A stretch of 64,000 bases of DNA, taken from contig NW_020654810.1 in the NCBI RefSeq assembly GCF_003589595.1, positions 11,112,418-11,176,417 on the forward strand, written 5' to 3'. How positions within the stretch are numbered: position 1 is the first letter of the stretch; each line of letters opens with the position of its first letter. The DNA comes from Hyposmocoma kahamanoa (Eukaryota; Arthropoda; Insecta; Lepidoptera; Cosmopterigidae). The notes beneath the pieces are model-generated. The model was not told where the DNA came from and searched no databases. It saw only the letters and a program-made list of their open reading frames with translations. Shown piece by piece: positions 1 through 11,654 of the stretch. The position numbers and the translations under genes are program-made.

Positions 1-465
1 GAAAAAGAAAAAGAAAACTAAGCTCTATATTGATAGAGCTTCGCTTTCTTCCCCTTTGAACTGTGCCTTGGCACGAAAAGCAAAAAGCTAAGTGCTAATA
101 ATGGTAACAAAAGAAATTCATAATAAATAATGGCATGATGCCGAAACCCGAGAATGTACCACGGAACTTTAGATATAAACTGTGACTTTTACAAACATAT
201 CATAGTAGTCAATACTGATTTTTCTGCCTATGCTTTCAAATTCTCCCGTTCTTACTAGATATTTCACCCTGATTCAAAAAACCAACCAATATAACCAATT
301 TCTATATATCAATATCTCAGGATAGTTGACAATTAAACTAGCGCAATCAACTAAAATAGGGAAACCTCTCATTGCAAAATTAATTAAATCCTTTGCAGCT
401 TACCAGATTATTTTGTGTTGTAATACAATAATGTCTACATATTTAAAATATAATTATTTAAATTT
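1..465. other. A+T-rich spacer, nothing recognised
   Basis: No convincing coding frame, RNA gene or repeat boundary was seen. Short open frames here are chance reading frames in A+T-rich DNA. Confidence 0.5.
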
Positions 466-655
466 GACGACTTGGCCGAGTGGCTTGCACACTGGTTTTC
501 ATTGTGTCGCCATCGCTAAGATCCCGGGTTCTATCGCCGACCGGGACAATGTAGAAAACTAACTTTTCTATATTGTCTCGGGTCTGGTCGTTTATGGTAC
601 TGTCGTTGTTTCCAATTTTCATTACATAAGTGCTTTACTTTGGCACCAAAGAAAC
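466..655 (+). repeat. tRNA-derived SINE, type 2 (decayed)
   Basis: The left end resembles a tRNA promoter region: an A-box-like TTGGCCGAGTGGC at about 467-479 and a damaged B box (GGTTCTATCGC) at about 527-537, followed by a non-tRNA body. The cloverleaf cannot be closed, so this is a SINE and not a tRNA gene. The same head appears inverted at 34568-34668. Boundaries are approximate. Confidence 0.55.
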
Positions 656-705
656 GTATGTGACGTTGACTAATATTTAAATTAACTTTTTAAAAGTGTG
701 ATGCA

Positions 706-850
706 ACTACCTCCATGACCGAACGATTACCATGCCGACCGAACTGCCACGCTGAGGTCCCAGGTTCGATTCCTGGGCCGGGAGAAATATTTATATGGCC
801 TACATTTATGTCTCTCGTGAGTTATGAGGGTGCGTTACCGTGTCCAGCGA
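706..850 (+). repeat. tRNA-derived SINE, type 1 (3'-truncated copy)
   Basis: Shares its head with the copies at 8682, 11655, 15853 and 32309. It has an A-box-like CATGACCGAACGATTACC, an intact B box GGTTCGATTCC, and then the GAAATATTTATATGGCC body and part of the CGTGAGTT segment. The distal third and the microsatellite tail are missing. Confidence 0.7.
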
Positions 851-2109
851 GAAACATATAGACTCATGCTGTCTCGAAAATCCTGAGAAAAACGATAGTT
901 TCAAACATTGACCTACCTACAAACAAAAATAAGTTTCCATACGTATAGGAAATTCCATATAAATTATATTCCATGCAAGCACAAGCACTTGCACTTCTTT
1001 CGTATTGCGTAATTTAACATAATTATTGAAGTAACTCAGTCTTTATTTAAAATTTTATTTGACCAACATTCATTATTTTACCTATTGCTTTTGTTACGGA
1101 GGTTTTGACCTGGCGTCCTGAAATACAAGATCAACCTAGTTCAGGCACCAGTCTCTGCGAATATTGTTATCTATAACATATATATCGATTAATGTTTGTA
1201 TACAGAGTAAACTATACACAGAAAATAAAGATTATTGTTATTATAGGCTAGGCATTTAGGCAGTCAAAACATGATATTTCAATCCTTTCAAATTAAATCA
1301 AATAATATAATCACAAAATATGAAAGTTTTTCCTTTTTTTATAGTGGGCACGGAAAAAAGGGGCATAGTTTCAGATACAGAGGACCTGGGGTCTACCATA
1401 ATCTTTCCAAAAACAATCTTATTTCAATGTGATCTTAAAGTAAGCTTATTACAATATTACTCATATTCGTACCATGACAAACTTGTCAACCAAGTAATGT
1501 ATTATTGCTAAAGTGATTGAAAGAACGAGTGATTTCCCAATATTGTCTATTCCTTACTAAAAATAGGAAAGCGATAACACTGTGTGCACTATATTATGCC
1601 ATCTCTTTCTTTTTTGTTGTTCCGAATCGTGCTATCGTTGTATAATGTTTAAGTACATAATGGTATTCACTTTCAGAGAATTTTGACTGTTAAAAAAAGA
1701 AAAGTGTGTAATATTCAAATCTATTAAAATTACGTTGTTTTCAATAATTATTCCGCATTTTCATGAATAAAAATAAATAAAACAAGCTGAGACTTGATAG
1801 TCACGTTGTGAATTCGGAACTATAGTCCAGTGTCAACTATTAGTTTCGTCAAGGAGCATATAGTTGGCGTTGTATTTGTTGTATTGTTGGCGTAATTTTA
1901 TGAAATAAACATCGTGCATTTTTATTTAACAAGAAATTATTTCCTATGTGCTATTAAACAAAAAATATACAAAATGTTGAAGAGATTTGTGTAAATAAAT
2001 AAATTCAATTTAACTTTTAATCATTATAAATCAATATTAAGACAATAAAACTCAATATAATATTGTTTCCATTGCATCCGTGTAACTATTTTAAGATTGC
2101 TAAATTTGA
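851..2109. other. A+T-rich spacer, nothing recognised
   Basis: Mostly A+T-rich sequence. Open frames of 60-70 codons have no recognisable product. No repeat shared with the rest of the window was identified with confidence. Confidence 0.45.
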
Positions 2110-2275
2110 CATAAGAGCAATATTACTTTAATGTTAAAGTCGCGTCATAGTACGAACTGAGTGAATGAGTAGTGACAAAGCTGCCAATAAAACATCATAG
2201 CTTTAACATTACAATAAGCTTACTTTAAGCGCGTTATGGTACGAAAAGTAAGGTTAAAGTAATATTGTGTTAAGA
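2110..2275. repeat. Short complex repeat with direct and inverted copies
   Basis: The motif CGCGTCATAGTACGA near 2140 recurs in direct orientation as CGCGTTATGGTACGA near 2230. The outer blocks AATATTACTTTAA and TTAAAGTAATATT are inverted. It looks like a small decayed non-autonomous element, but no target duplication could be defined. Confidence 0.35.
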
Positions 2276-4374
2276 AGTTTTGGTAGACCCCCTGATCTTA
2301 TTACTGTCATTCTCATATCGCTACAGATTATACTAAACTTTACAGTGTTGCCACGTAACATGATACCTAAATAATAATACTGAAACTTCCCGAACCACGA
2401 AACATCAGTTTCGAGTCTCGAAAATGCCAAAAAATCGTCGAGACCAATATTTCCGTGATGATCCCCAAATAGAAACTTATATTTTAATAAATAAGAAAGA
2501 TTGTCGTAATTTTACATTTTGGTTAAAGACGCTCGAGCAATCTACCCTATATTCTTCAATACAATCACTACATGTGTGTAATGAGATGCGCGTGCACGTA
2601 ACACATGCTTTCAGCAACATTTTATTTCGCTGTTTGAGCGACGCAACGCGACTCATTCGTTGTTGAATAATTCATAGTGCAAATCCACACTTCAAATGGC
2701 AGTATGTCGCAAGAAAGACGCAACTTTGCTTGATCTTCAAGTGAACTTTACCGAGTTGCTAATGCCTTCTTAGAAACACTGCTTCTTGGTGTTGCGGCTA
2801 ATGGAAAGCTTGGGGTGCTTTTGAGTTGTTTTGTTTTATACTTTACTCATATAATAACTCTTAGTATATCAAAAGCTCTAACGTTATTATTTTACAAAAA
2901 AATATTAATAATATTATAGATTATTACAAAAAATACACATCAGTATTTAATATTAAGCATATTGAATATCACGATGTTTTACTACCATGATATTCCATAA
3001 TTTTTTGTAATACTTCTCCACTACTTTGTTGTAATTATATAGTAGTAACTGTGAGGTGGTAGCTGTACAGGTACCTTGGCCGAGTGAAGAAAAACTTGCA
3101 TAGATTTCTCAGAGATGGCGCTACGCCAAAAAGTCGTTAAAAACCACCTGAAGACCTGCACCATATCCAAAAAAAATTCAAGATTTGCTGGTTCGGTACG
3201 TAGCTCAATTGGAAGTCCACCCGGATCGAATGAATTTTTCTTTATGTTCGATTGTTGTATGAATAGCAGAGTTTAATTTATAGTAAATTACTGGACATTT
3301 TACAACTTGAAATTCAAAATATCACACAACACTGTACTAATGTTCGTAACTTAATTGATATTATCCTACACCAATAAATTATTACCAGACTTTCTTTGGC
3401 GGATGGAAACGAACTTAGCAACCGTTAATATATATTGTATTTCCTGAAATATTTATAGTTAATCAAATAACATAAACAAAGTCGATCGGAAACTCGATCA
3501 CAACGGTCGTTAATTAATACGAACGGTTCATTGACTAGTAGCACAATATAATATCTACAATTTGCAGACAACTTCCGTTATGTGCGAAGTGTTTGAACTT
3601 CTACGTTAGTAATGCCATAGTATAATAATACAAGTAGTGTAACTCCCGCCTGTTCGGCGTATTAATGCCTACCCGTATCGGCATAGGGTTGTCACATTAT
3701 TATTTTAAAAGTTTGTACCTAAAGGTTGCAAAACATAATTTGAAAACATTAAGGTATTCATCATAGTGTTCTCGTACCATAGAAATAAGCTTTGTCAAAT
3801 GCAATACTTACATAATATTAATTTCTTCTATATCAGCAACGCGGACTAGTATTTCAATTATAAAAGTATGATCATGAAACAGGAATTAAATTCATTTGTA
3901 TATTCAAAAAAAATTACGTAAATTTGACAGAGAATAACTATTTAATAAAAAAAGCAATCTTAAAATCTTATTGGCTTTCGCTGTGTTCGTTACCGTGGTG
4001 TCCTCAACGATAACCTAAACGCATATGAAAGCCCTCATGAAAACGAATCATATGAGCAGAAACATAAGGTACCTAGCTGCTGTACACTGGCTGATCGGGG
4101 GTCAGAACCTGAACTTATAAGGTTCTTGCGCGCGCACTGGTTATACATCCCTTCTCGTATACCCTTAAGGGCCCAAGAGTCGGTAGGGAACCTTCCCTAT
4201 AACTATAATCAAAAGTAATGTAGAATCATATGGTATATATGATATGATATATCTCATCTGTCTTTCCATCATTAGACAAGCTCCAGGTCACCGTAATATT
4301 TTATTTTCGTCGGAATTACATATTATGTGCCAAGTTTTATTGAAACTGGTTAACTGAAAATGAGTGAAATTAAA
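2276..4374. other. Spacer, no gene recognised
   Basis: Two kilobases without a supportable gene. A fragment at about 3195-3235 (GTAGCTCAATTGG) resembles a tRNA-like SINE head but lacks the rest. No intact element ends were found. Confidence 0.4.
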
Positions 4375-4575
4375 TGAACCGGATTCATCCCCTAATTGGC
4401 CACCATGAAAGGTAGAATATTTTCCTCAAATTTGAAGTGGGATCACTGCTGAGGTGGTGACCCTTTCCAAAAAAAAGAGAATCATCAAAATCGGTTCACA
4501 GATGTTGAAGAAATCGCGTAACCTACACAAAAAAATTACAGTCGAATTGAAATCTTCTGCTTGTTTGAAATCGGT
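4375..4575 (+). repeat. Repeat D copy (200-250 bp dispersed repeat)
   Basis: One of four copies in the window (also 5330, 30745, 56895). Diagnostic blocks are ATTCATCCCCTAATT, AATCATCAAAATCGGTTCAC, ATCGCGTAAC, CAGTCGAATTGA and a final TTTGAAATCGG. The same blocks occur in the same order in all copies. Class is unknown. The insertion seen at 30745 shows it is mobile. Confidence 0.75.
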
Positions 4576-5329
4576 GAAAATGGTTTAATTATTTTAATAT
4601 ACAGCGAACGTTTCAATTCTATAATGAACGGCGGGTGCGAACCACTGTCAACACTCAAGTTGCGCAGCGAGATTATGCGAATCTATGCGTCCGTAAAAGG
4701 CGCACTGTGGGCATGTACACATACAAGCCGCGCTACTACATTTGTAAGGAGTTACACTACTTGTAACATTATACAATGGTAATGGTTATTATACAATTGT
4801 GCACTGTGACATACGTGAGTTGTAATTTTATGACATACGTGAGTTGTACTACAGTATTTTATTGGTATTATGCGATATCTATCCCAATTTACTAATATTT
4901 GACAGCTTTTAAATCACATCAGTCAACTAAATATATTGAAAATAAATCTTTCAAATTTTGTAACTAATTGGTTTGTTTGTTTGTTTAATTATTACGATAA
5001 ACATTTTGATGGTAATATATAAAGTATAAAGTAAAGTAAAGGTAAATAAATAGTCGAATATCATTTTTAATGTTTTCAATGCGTTGGTTTTGTATTCTAA
5101 TTGTTTCAAGGCTTTATTGTATTGTAATAATGTGATAACAAAAAGAAACTTTATTTATTTACGTTGATATAACAATTTAGCCTTGAATAACATCGTCTGT
5201 AGTTACATGTATGATAAACCACAGCACAAGTTACTTTTCAAACCTTACCCTTTTGGTGAAATTCGCAACATTTTATGGCAGGAGTTGTATGATGCGTCTC
5301 GACTAACTCAATAATAAAAACAGTACAGA

Positions 5330-5560
5330 GTCGTTCATCCCTTAGTTTGTCACCCTTAGAGGTGGAATATTTTCATCAAATTTAAATTTAAATGGGACTA
5401 CATCTGAGGTACCCTGTTTCCAACAAAAAAAGAATCATCAAAATCGGTTCACGAATTTTAGAGTTATCGCGTAACATACGAGTACATAAACAGAAAAACC
5501 ATGCAGTCGAATTGAGAACCTCCTCCTTTTTTTTGAAGTTGGCTAAAAATATCACTAAAC
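5330..5560 (+). repeat. Repeat D copy
   Basis: Contains CACCCTTAGAGGTGGAATAT, AATCATCAAAATCGGTTCAC, TTATCGCGTAACATAC, CAGTCGAATTGAGAACC and a terminal TTTGAAGTTGGC, in the order seen in the other copies. An open frame of 60 codons across it is not conserved between copies, so it is not treated as coding. Confidence 0.75.
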
Positions 5561-5799
5561 GGTATTGTATTTAATCACATTGTCATGATGGTACCCGTGT
5601 TACTTAACTATTCCAATTCCAAATATTCAAGGTTAATACATTCATTCCAATCTGAATTCATTAAATAAGTTTATAAATACACATAAAAATAAAATTTTTA
5701 ATATTCAATCAAAACGTTTTAAAATGAGAAAATTTCGACATTTTCATTTTTTATAATTTCGATAAAGTTTAGCTTAATACATTAACTGTTGGCAAACTT

Positions 5800-6170
5800 C
5801 CGGACGGAATGACTCTTATCCCTTAGAGTATGGGCCGGGCAATGGTTTGGGACGCCACGTATGCCGACACGTGTTGCCCCATTCCATCTCCAGCGCACCA
5901 GCAAGAAGGCTGGCTCCGCAGATGAGCTGGCAAAAAGAATAAAAAATAATGTGTATCAGCACCTCGGCTCCGACTACCTACTTACATAGCCTTTGGAGTC
6001 GAAACCCTTGTCTCGTGGGGTCCCGGTGCCTTTCATCTGTACAAAATTTTATCCAAAAATTTAATAGACTGTCTAGGGAAACCAAGGGGCGGCAGCTATC
6101 TTGCCCAAAGCCTTACAAAGGGGGAAAGCAGCCAGCATTTTGGGCACCTCGCCGATGGGACCTAATTATA
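5800..6170 (+). pseudogene. Relic of a retroelement-like polyprotein C-terminus
   Basis: Three frames read as one broken protein. GMTLIPW-like then VWDAT is encoded near 5806-5860, a KKAGSADEL-like stretch near 5900-5935, and FGVETLVSWGPGAFHLYK followed by GKPRGGSYLAQ near 5990-6105. I recognise these blocks as the closing region of a reverse-transcriptase-type protein that is very repetitive in invertebrate genomes, where it normally ends with an IQRGNAASxLGT-like motif. Here that last motif is scrambled by frameshifts. Stops and frameshifts make it non-functional. The family name is uncertain. Confidence 0.55.
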
Positions 6171-6285
6171 TTTACATAATTAAATCCTAGTTTTAATTTC
6201 TAGTATTTAAGCTTTTATTGTACCGTTGTAATTGTATATTTCAACTTATTGTCTAATAAAAATATTTATCCTGAATAAATAACAC

Positions 6286-6328
6286 TGCAATATTAAATTA
6301 CTAATATAATTAGTAATTTAATATTGCA
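6286..6328. repeat. Perfect 20-bp inverted repeat (hairpin)
   Basis: Arms at 6286-6305 and 6309-6328 are exact reverse complements with a 3-base loop. They start TGCAATATTAAATTAC. The repeat lies about 120 bases after the retroelement relic at 5800-6170 and may be its terminal structure or an independent foldback. Confidence 0.8.
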
Positions 6329-6329
6329 T

Positions 6330-7045
6330 ATGTGTAGTTAAACACGCTGTCCTTTGAGCCAGCACCGGTACCTTCCTAAGCGCAGAGGCATTCGCACTAC
6401 AACCGGTCTCCGGTTTGGTTCTCAGTTTCCTTTTCACATAGATGTAAGAAAACCATTTTCATTAACAAGTGTATTTGCTAATTTATTGACTTTGGCGCTT
6501 ACTATTTGTAAAACGATACAATGTTATATCATTTTTATCATTATACTCATTGACCTAATACTGGTAATATTCATACCATTAATTTATTATGTTAGCCAAT
6601 GTTTGTTATACTGAAACTTTATTATACACAATTAAATTATAGATGACTTTGAAATAATAATGAAATAATTGCCTATACTTATATCCCATAGGTGGTTATA
6701 TCCTTTGATCGTTATACCAAGTGAAAATATATCATTTGTTGTTATATCGATAATTACAAGCCGTCGTGATTTAACAACCCTTAAGGCTCTATTTATGTTG
6801 CGGCGGAACGGAATGGATGCGAATTTTTGTAACGATATTGTATATGTACAATATCGTTATGGCATATGCTATGGCATAATTAACTTTATGATCAATTGTG
6901 TAACGTACAAACTAGATACGAGCCAAAATCACGTTATACAATCGGCACAAAGTACATAATACTATGTACAACATTGGTACAAAAATTCGCTTCCACACCG
7001 TTCCACCGTAATATAAATTGAGCCTTAGTCTCTCCATTCGCAATT
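6330..7045. other. Spacer, no gene recognised
   Basis: Two open frames of 86 and 96 codons begin with ATG but are rich in A+T-driven hydrophobic residues and match nothing I know. They are treated as chance. A short inverted ACGATATTG/CAATATCGT pair lies near 6831-6861. Confidence 0.4.
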
Positions 7046-7046
7046 T

Positions 7047-7320
7047 TTTTTATGGTAACAAATGACGGGACAAACAAGTCGTGCGCTTGGTGGTAAACAC
7101 AGACGTGGTAAACGATACGCCTGTCCATAACAGTTCCAGTATCGCCCAGAGATGAGACATAATTGATCAGTTCCGTGTGTCTGTAATTTTACCAGCACCC
7201 TTGCCCTCCAAAACCGGAACGCAGTAACGATCACATTACTGCTTGACGGTAGAAATAGGTAAGGTCGCAGTACTGCCCTGGACGAACTTTCACACGGAGT
7301 TCTACTGCTACTAAAATGAT
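7047..7320 (-). mobile_element. Repeat A copy (about 300-bp retroposon-like repeat)
   Basis: Reverse-oriented member of the commonest repeat in the window. On the minus strand it reads from the AGTTCGTCCAGGGCAGTACT head through CAGTAATGTGATCGTTACTG, GTAAAATTACAGACACACGG and CGTATCGTTTACCACG to TTTGTCCCGTCATTTGTTACC and an A-rich end. Nine other copies are listed separately. Confidence 0.85.
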
Positions 7321-7501
7321 GGAGCATACATTCACCGGTTGAACACAATTCAAATCAAGATTGTAAGATCAGCGTTGACTATAGCGCCATTACAGATATA
7401 GAAGATATTTATTGGATACTTTCTAAGTATCAGAAACGTCTGGAAGCGGTGGTACCTAAACACTTTCGATTACGTAGATGATAGAGTAGTTACATACAGC
7501 G

Positions 7502-7692
7502 ACTTTTAGCAGCGATACGCCGCTATATTTGCGATTTGATGCGAGGGATGTGATCGCGCGTTTGTATCGATGCAGTCGCGCGTTTGTATCGATGCAGTCG
7601 CGCGTTTGCATCGCTTCTTAAAATCGCGCATGTGTGTAAAGGTAGACGATTAGGCATCGCGTTTGCATCGCGTATGCATCGCTGTTAAAGGG
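7502..7692. repeat. CpG-rich foldback element with 22-bp tandem repeat
   Basis: A 22-base unit starting TCGCGCGTTTGTATCGATGC is present at 7554-7575 and 7576-7597, with a partial third copy at 7598-7613. The block is bounded by imperfect inverted ends: CTTTTAGCAGCGATACGC on the left and GCGTATGCATCGCTGTTAAAG-like on the right. It looks like a small MITE-like element with an internal minisatellite. The high CpG content contrasts with its surroundings. Confidence 0.55.
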
Positions 7693-8614
7693 TGCCGTGT
7701 GTAACCGCTCATAATCGACTATAAATAGGTTTACTAGACCTAGGTTTCAAATAATGTACTATTTGTTATCCAAAATTACTAGTATTGGATTACGTATTTG
7801 ATGCTATGCATTGAAGGAAACGTCGAGCATTATCGACATACAAAAAAGCATTGCATAAACTCACATTTTGGATTGCTTGCATATGTAAGAAGAATTACAA
7901 ACAAGGGTGCATAGAGCTGAATTTCAATTAATGGAAACTAGAACACTACTTCGAATGCATGTTTTAATTTCTTCTCACGTAGCAGAGTCAAGTCGTTAAA
8001 TGTATGCTGCTTAATACTCTGCTTTTTATCTCAACCCATCTTATTTTCACTCAATTTTCTAGAATTTCTTCCCGAGGAGCTCTGGAAACAAAGTCAAATG
8101 TTTTATTATTTTTTTAAGATGAAAGATGTTTTCAAAAGAAGCACACACAGTAGTATGTATTTTACTGTTATATTTCTGAGATGGAAACAAACTATAATAG
8201 TGCTATATATCAAAGAAGATTTTATTTTTCCACGAAATATTATTGTACCATAAAAAGTAACTCTTTATTCAGCGGTTGACGGGTTCGCGAGTGAAGGGCT
8301 CTCTGTTGACCTCAATTCGGATTTTTTCGTTTATCCTCTGACAGGTATCTTACACTGAAAAGGATATCCGTGCTTTAGAAGCCGATATGTTTGAAACAAA
8401 ATAACGAACCGTTATATCGTCTTTAGGGGTCCCTTTATCTCCAAAGACGGTTTGAAGTCTTTGTATTGGAATCTTTAGTTTACAAGTTGAGTTTTTCAAG
8501 CACCTTTGAAATGTGGAGTTTAAGTGGGACATACTGTACCTGTACTGTGCACGTAAACCCGATAATGTTACTAGAAAAGCTTAAAAAATTAAGTACAAAG
8601 AACCACCATCATTT
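7693..8614. other. Spacer, no gene recognised
   Basis: No supportable coding sequence or element boundary. Confidence 0.4.
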
Positions 8615-8681
8615 TAGTAGCAGTACAGTTCCGTGTAAAAGAGTTCGTCCAGGGCAGTACTGTCACCTTACTTATTTAACC

Positions 8682-8907
8682 GCCTCCGTGCCCGAACGGT
8701 CACTATGCCGGGCTGCCCAGGTCCCAGGTTCGATTCCCGGGCCGGTAGAAATATTTGTATGGCCTACATTTATTTCTGTCGTGAGTTTGAGTGTAATTTG
8801 TGGTTGTGTGTGGTTGTGAGTCTATGACACCCGCGACACAGGGTTTCACTAGTGCGACGCTATGCTGAGTGTATGTGTTATTATTATTATTATTATTGTT
8901 ATTATTA
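8682..8907 (+). repeat. tRNA-derived SINE, type 1, inserted in repeat A
   Basis: Full-length copy. The A-box region is GTGCCCGAACGGTCAC, the B box is GGTTCGATTCC, then come a TATGGCCTACATTTATTTC body, GACACCCGCGACACAGGG and a (TTA)n tail at about 8877-8907. A short TTATT repeat on both sides may be the target duplication, but the tail hides its right copy. It interrupts repeat A between the CACCTTACTTATT and CTGTTGCCAAGCAGT blocks. Confidence 0.85.
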
Positions 8908-8960
8908 TTCTGTTGCCAAGCAGTAATGTGAGCATTACTGCGTTCTGGTGTCGAAGGGTA

Positions 8961-9252
8961 TGGCTTAACTTACACTGGCGCAGAGTCGAAGCGTCGCGTC
9001 GCGTCCTGTTTTTCAACTGCAACGCATGGCAACGCGCGTTCTCGCGCGACGACTCTCGCATTAGCGCGCCCGAATCGACTTTAAACAAGCGCCGTGGCTA
9101 GAAGGCGCGCGTGGTCGCGCGTCGACGCGCGATTCCATATTTACGTAATACCAATTTGTACCTTAATAATGGAAAAATAGAGATGAATATGCTATAGGCG
9201 AAAAACATGACGCGTCGCGACTCTCCGACTGTGCGCCAGTGTGAGTTAAGCC
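8961..9252. mobile_element. TA-flanked MITE inserted in repeat A
   Basis: A 292-bp element with inverted ends GGCTTAACTTACACTGGCGC (left) and the complement of GCGCCAGTGTGAGTTAAGCC (right). It is flanked by TA at 8959-8960 and 9253-9254, and removing it with one TA restores the GGGTAAGG junction of repeat A. TA duplication and short inverted ends fit a non-autonomous Tc1/mariner-type element, which is inference. The interior is GC-rich with many CGCG words and encodes nothing. Confidence 0.85.
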
Positions 9253-9390
9253 TAAGGTTACTGGTGAAATTACAGGCATATGGGACTTGTCAACTTGTCT
9301 CAAGGTGTCGGGCGCAGTGGCAATGCTCCCTCAGACGTTTGTGATTTAAAGCTCTAAGTGGCACCGACCACTTGTTCATGACGTAACTTA

Positions 9391-11650
9391 CTATTATAGA
9401 AAAAAAATCAATTATGCCTTAGGAATCTGTTAACGTTGAAAAATTAATTTTAATTTGTTTGAGGTGCTTTTAAGGGAAAAAGATATAGCGAGAAATGCAG
9501 CAAATTATAATATCGAAAAGAGAATATAAAAGATAGTATTGCCAAGCAAAACTGCCAAATAGCTATTGAAACTTCATAACGCCGGGCGTAGAAACCATAG
9601 AGGTGTATTTTAGTTTGCATGCAACCTCATACATTATTTAGAGCTGCCAAACTTTACGTTTTGCGCCAGCGTGTGATGTGAAAATTATTTTCTGCTCTTG
9701 AAAATAATCTTTAATACGGGTAAGTATGCCCTTTAAAATAAAATGTTTGTCGTGTTTGTTCTACACAAGTACTTTTAAAAACATCACTGACAATCATAAA
9801 AAAAAGTTTTATATATAGTTACACGTTTTAGTTGTGAACAAATTTACGTTTATTTTATTCCAATGTCAAGAAACAAACGAATTTTACAGATAGTCATAGT
9901 CCATTCTATCTTTCTTCGCGTACATGGTTACCGTATTCAAAAGACTTGTGCATGTAATAATAAATAGCAGATTCAGAAAATTAGGAAGCTCTTCTGCTAG
10001 ACTTTGAGTCTCTATTGCCAAACCACTGAACGGGCTATGAATAGCAATGGTGACTTTTGCCGCGGTCACGATTTACAGCGGTCGCCGCCGAGCTCTGTGA
10101 CCGCAGTTGGGATGTGAAACAGTTCTAATTCGCTAATTTATTTTTTACATTTAATTAATAATAATAAACATGGAACGAACGCAAATTCAATCAACATCGA
10201 GCGTTCCGGGAGGAAATTGGATGAGCGCAGTAGGCATAATGCGTCCCTCAAATCTTTACGGAAAAAACGTCCTATGTATAATAAATGAGAAAAAGTACGG
10301 AAAACAGCGAGAAAATCTTAACAAACTCTTGTAACTAATGTCCGACAAAACCAAGAACAGAAAGTTGTATTATAGAGTTTCAATGTGTGCAAAATGAAAT
10401 ACAAAAAGCATGCACAAAAGGTAAAATTTCTACTGTGCGTACAAAAGTTTACGTTACCTATAACCGAAAAAGAACACTAAATTCTATCGGATCTACATAG
10501 ATTGATTTCAAATTCACATCCACTAAAACGCTAATAACCGTCACCTCTTTCGGGCCCTGGACTAATGGTATGGTGGATGTCCCAAATGCCACTTCGACAA
10601 ACTTCCGACAGATGTAACTGGAGTTTATAAAAACTTGAGTAACTGCATATAAATAGACTATAATAAATTTGCGATCGTACAACCATTTAGCTATTGTAAG
10701 GTACTATAGTAATAAGTCCCTTGGCGTACAAAAGGGAAGACTATTCGATTATTTCTATCTCGTTGTGACGTCAGAAGAAGAAGCTATCTAAAAATATTTA
10801 AGCATGGAAGATAAGAAAAAAAATCATCAAAAAATTTACAGAAAAAGTAATCGTTTGGAACATTTAATGGCAGTCAATGAATAATAGAAAGAAATGTATA
10901 AAGCAAATTGGCGGGGGACATCGCGATGGCGCATTTGTGCGGGTCCATTTAGCGAGATGGTTTTATTATGAAAATCGGTCCACAAGGGACCAGCACTGGC
11001 ATCCCCTCCCACCCCGCGATCTTCCCCGCGCCCTGGGAATATCGCTATCTGGAGCTAACTCCTACTATTACAGAGAATACAGCAATCGTTTAGATAAATA
11101 TTCTTGTTTGTGTATGGAATGCCATATTTATTGAAGTTTTTATTATATTTGCTAGTTAAAAGAGGAACTATAAAAAAGTATAGTACTAGCCAGTTGCCAT
11201 TTCATGTTGCCATTGAACTGAAAACAGTTATTTTTATGTTTTGGAAACATAAATATTTTGTTCCGCCAGTATTTCTCTTGCAATTGAATTGAATCAAATT
11301 TTACGTTCAATAATGGTAATATATGTTAATTTTATAACTTACTCTAACTCTTTTCCGAAAAGTTGTCATTCGGCAGAAGTGGCTTTATTGCCACACCCTT
11401 GAAGTGTTGGGGTTTGTGTGTGTGGGTGAAGGGGTTTATTGCCACAAAGCCACTTGAGTACTTATGTAATCATGGCATGGACCAATAAGTCAATAGCACA
11501 GACATATATCTAGATAGACGCCGCCAATGTAACGTACTTCGCGTGCCCAAGGTAAGTGAAATACACTTAGTTGCCGCTGCTAAACTTCAGAACGCGCTCG
11601 ACCGTTATCGTAGATAAACACCAGTCCAAAACGCAAAAAAAATTTTTCTT
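9391..11650. other. Spacer, no confident gene
   Basis: Contains a weak candidate exon on the minus strand near 10458-10611 (see findings), a GC-rich island at about 10905-11045, and an inverted pair AAGTGGCTTT (11377-11386) and AAAGCCACTT (11446-11455) that also carries a direct TTTATTGCCACA repeat. None supports a named feature. Confidence 0.4.
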
Positions 11651-11654
11651 TAAT

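Larger units (their letters stand above)
8615..9390 (+). mobile_element. Repeat A copy split by two later insertions
   Basis: The repeat A sequence is present in three pieces: 8615-8681 (GAGTTCGTCCAGGGCAGTAC), 8908-8960 (CCAAGCAGTAATGTGAGCAT, then GTTCTGGTGTCGAAGGGTA) and 9253-9390 (AAGGTTACTGGTGAAATTAC through TTGTTCATGACGTAAC). Removing the SINE and the MITE described separately restores the order found in uninterrupted copies such as 14365-14640. This is the oldest layer of a three-step nest. Confidence 0.85.

Noticed and set aside
7025..7348. 107-residue protein on the minus strand
   Set aside because: Entirely within a repeat A copy, and the frame is not open in most other copies.
8862..9101. 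Overlapping 79-residue frames on both strands
   Set aside because: They span the SINE tail microsatellite and the GC-rich MITE and cross element boundaries.
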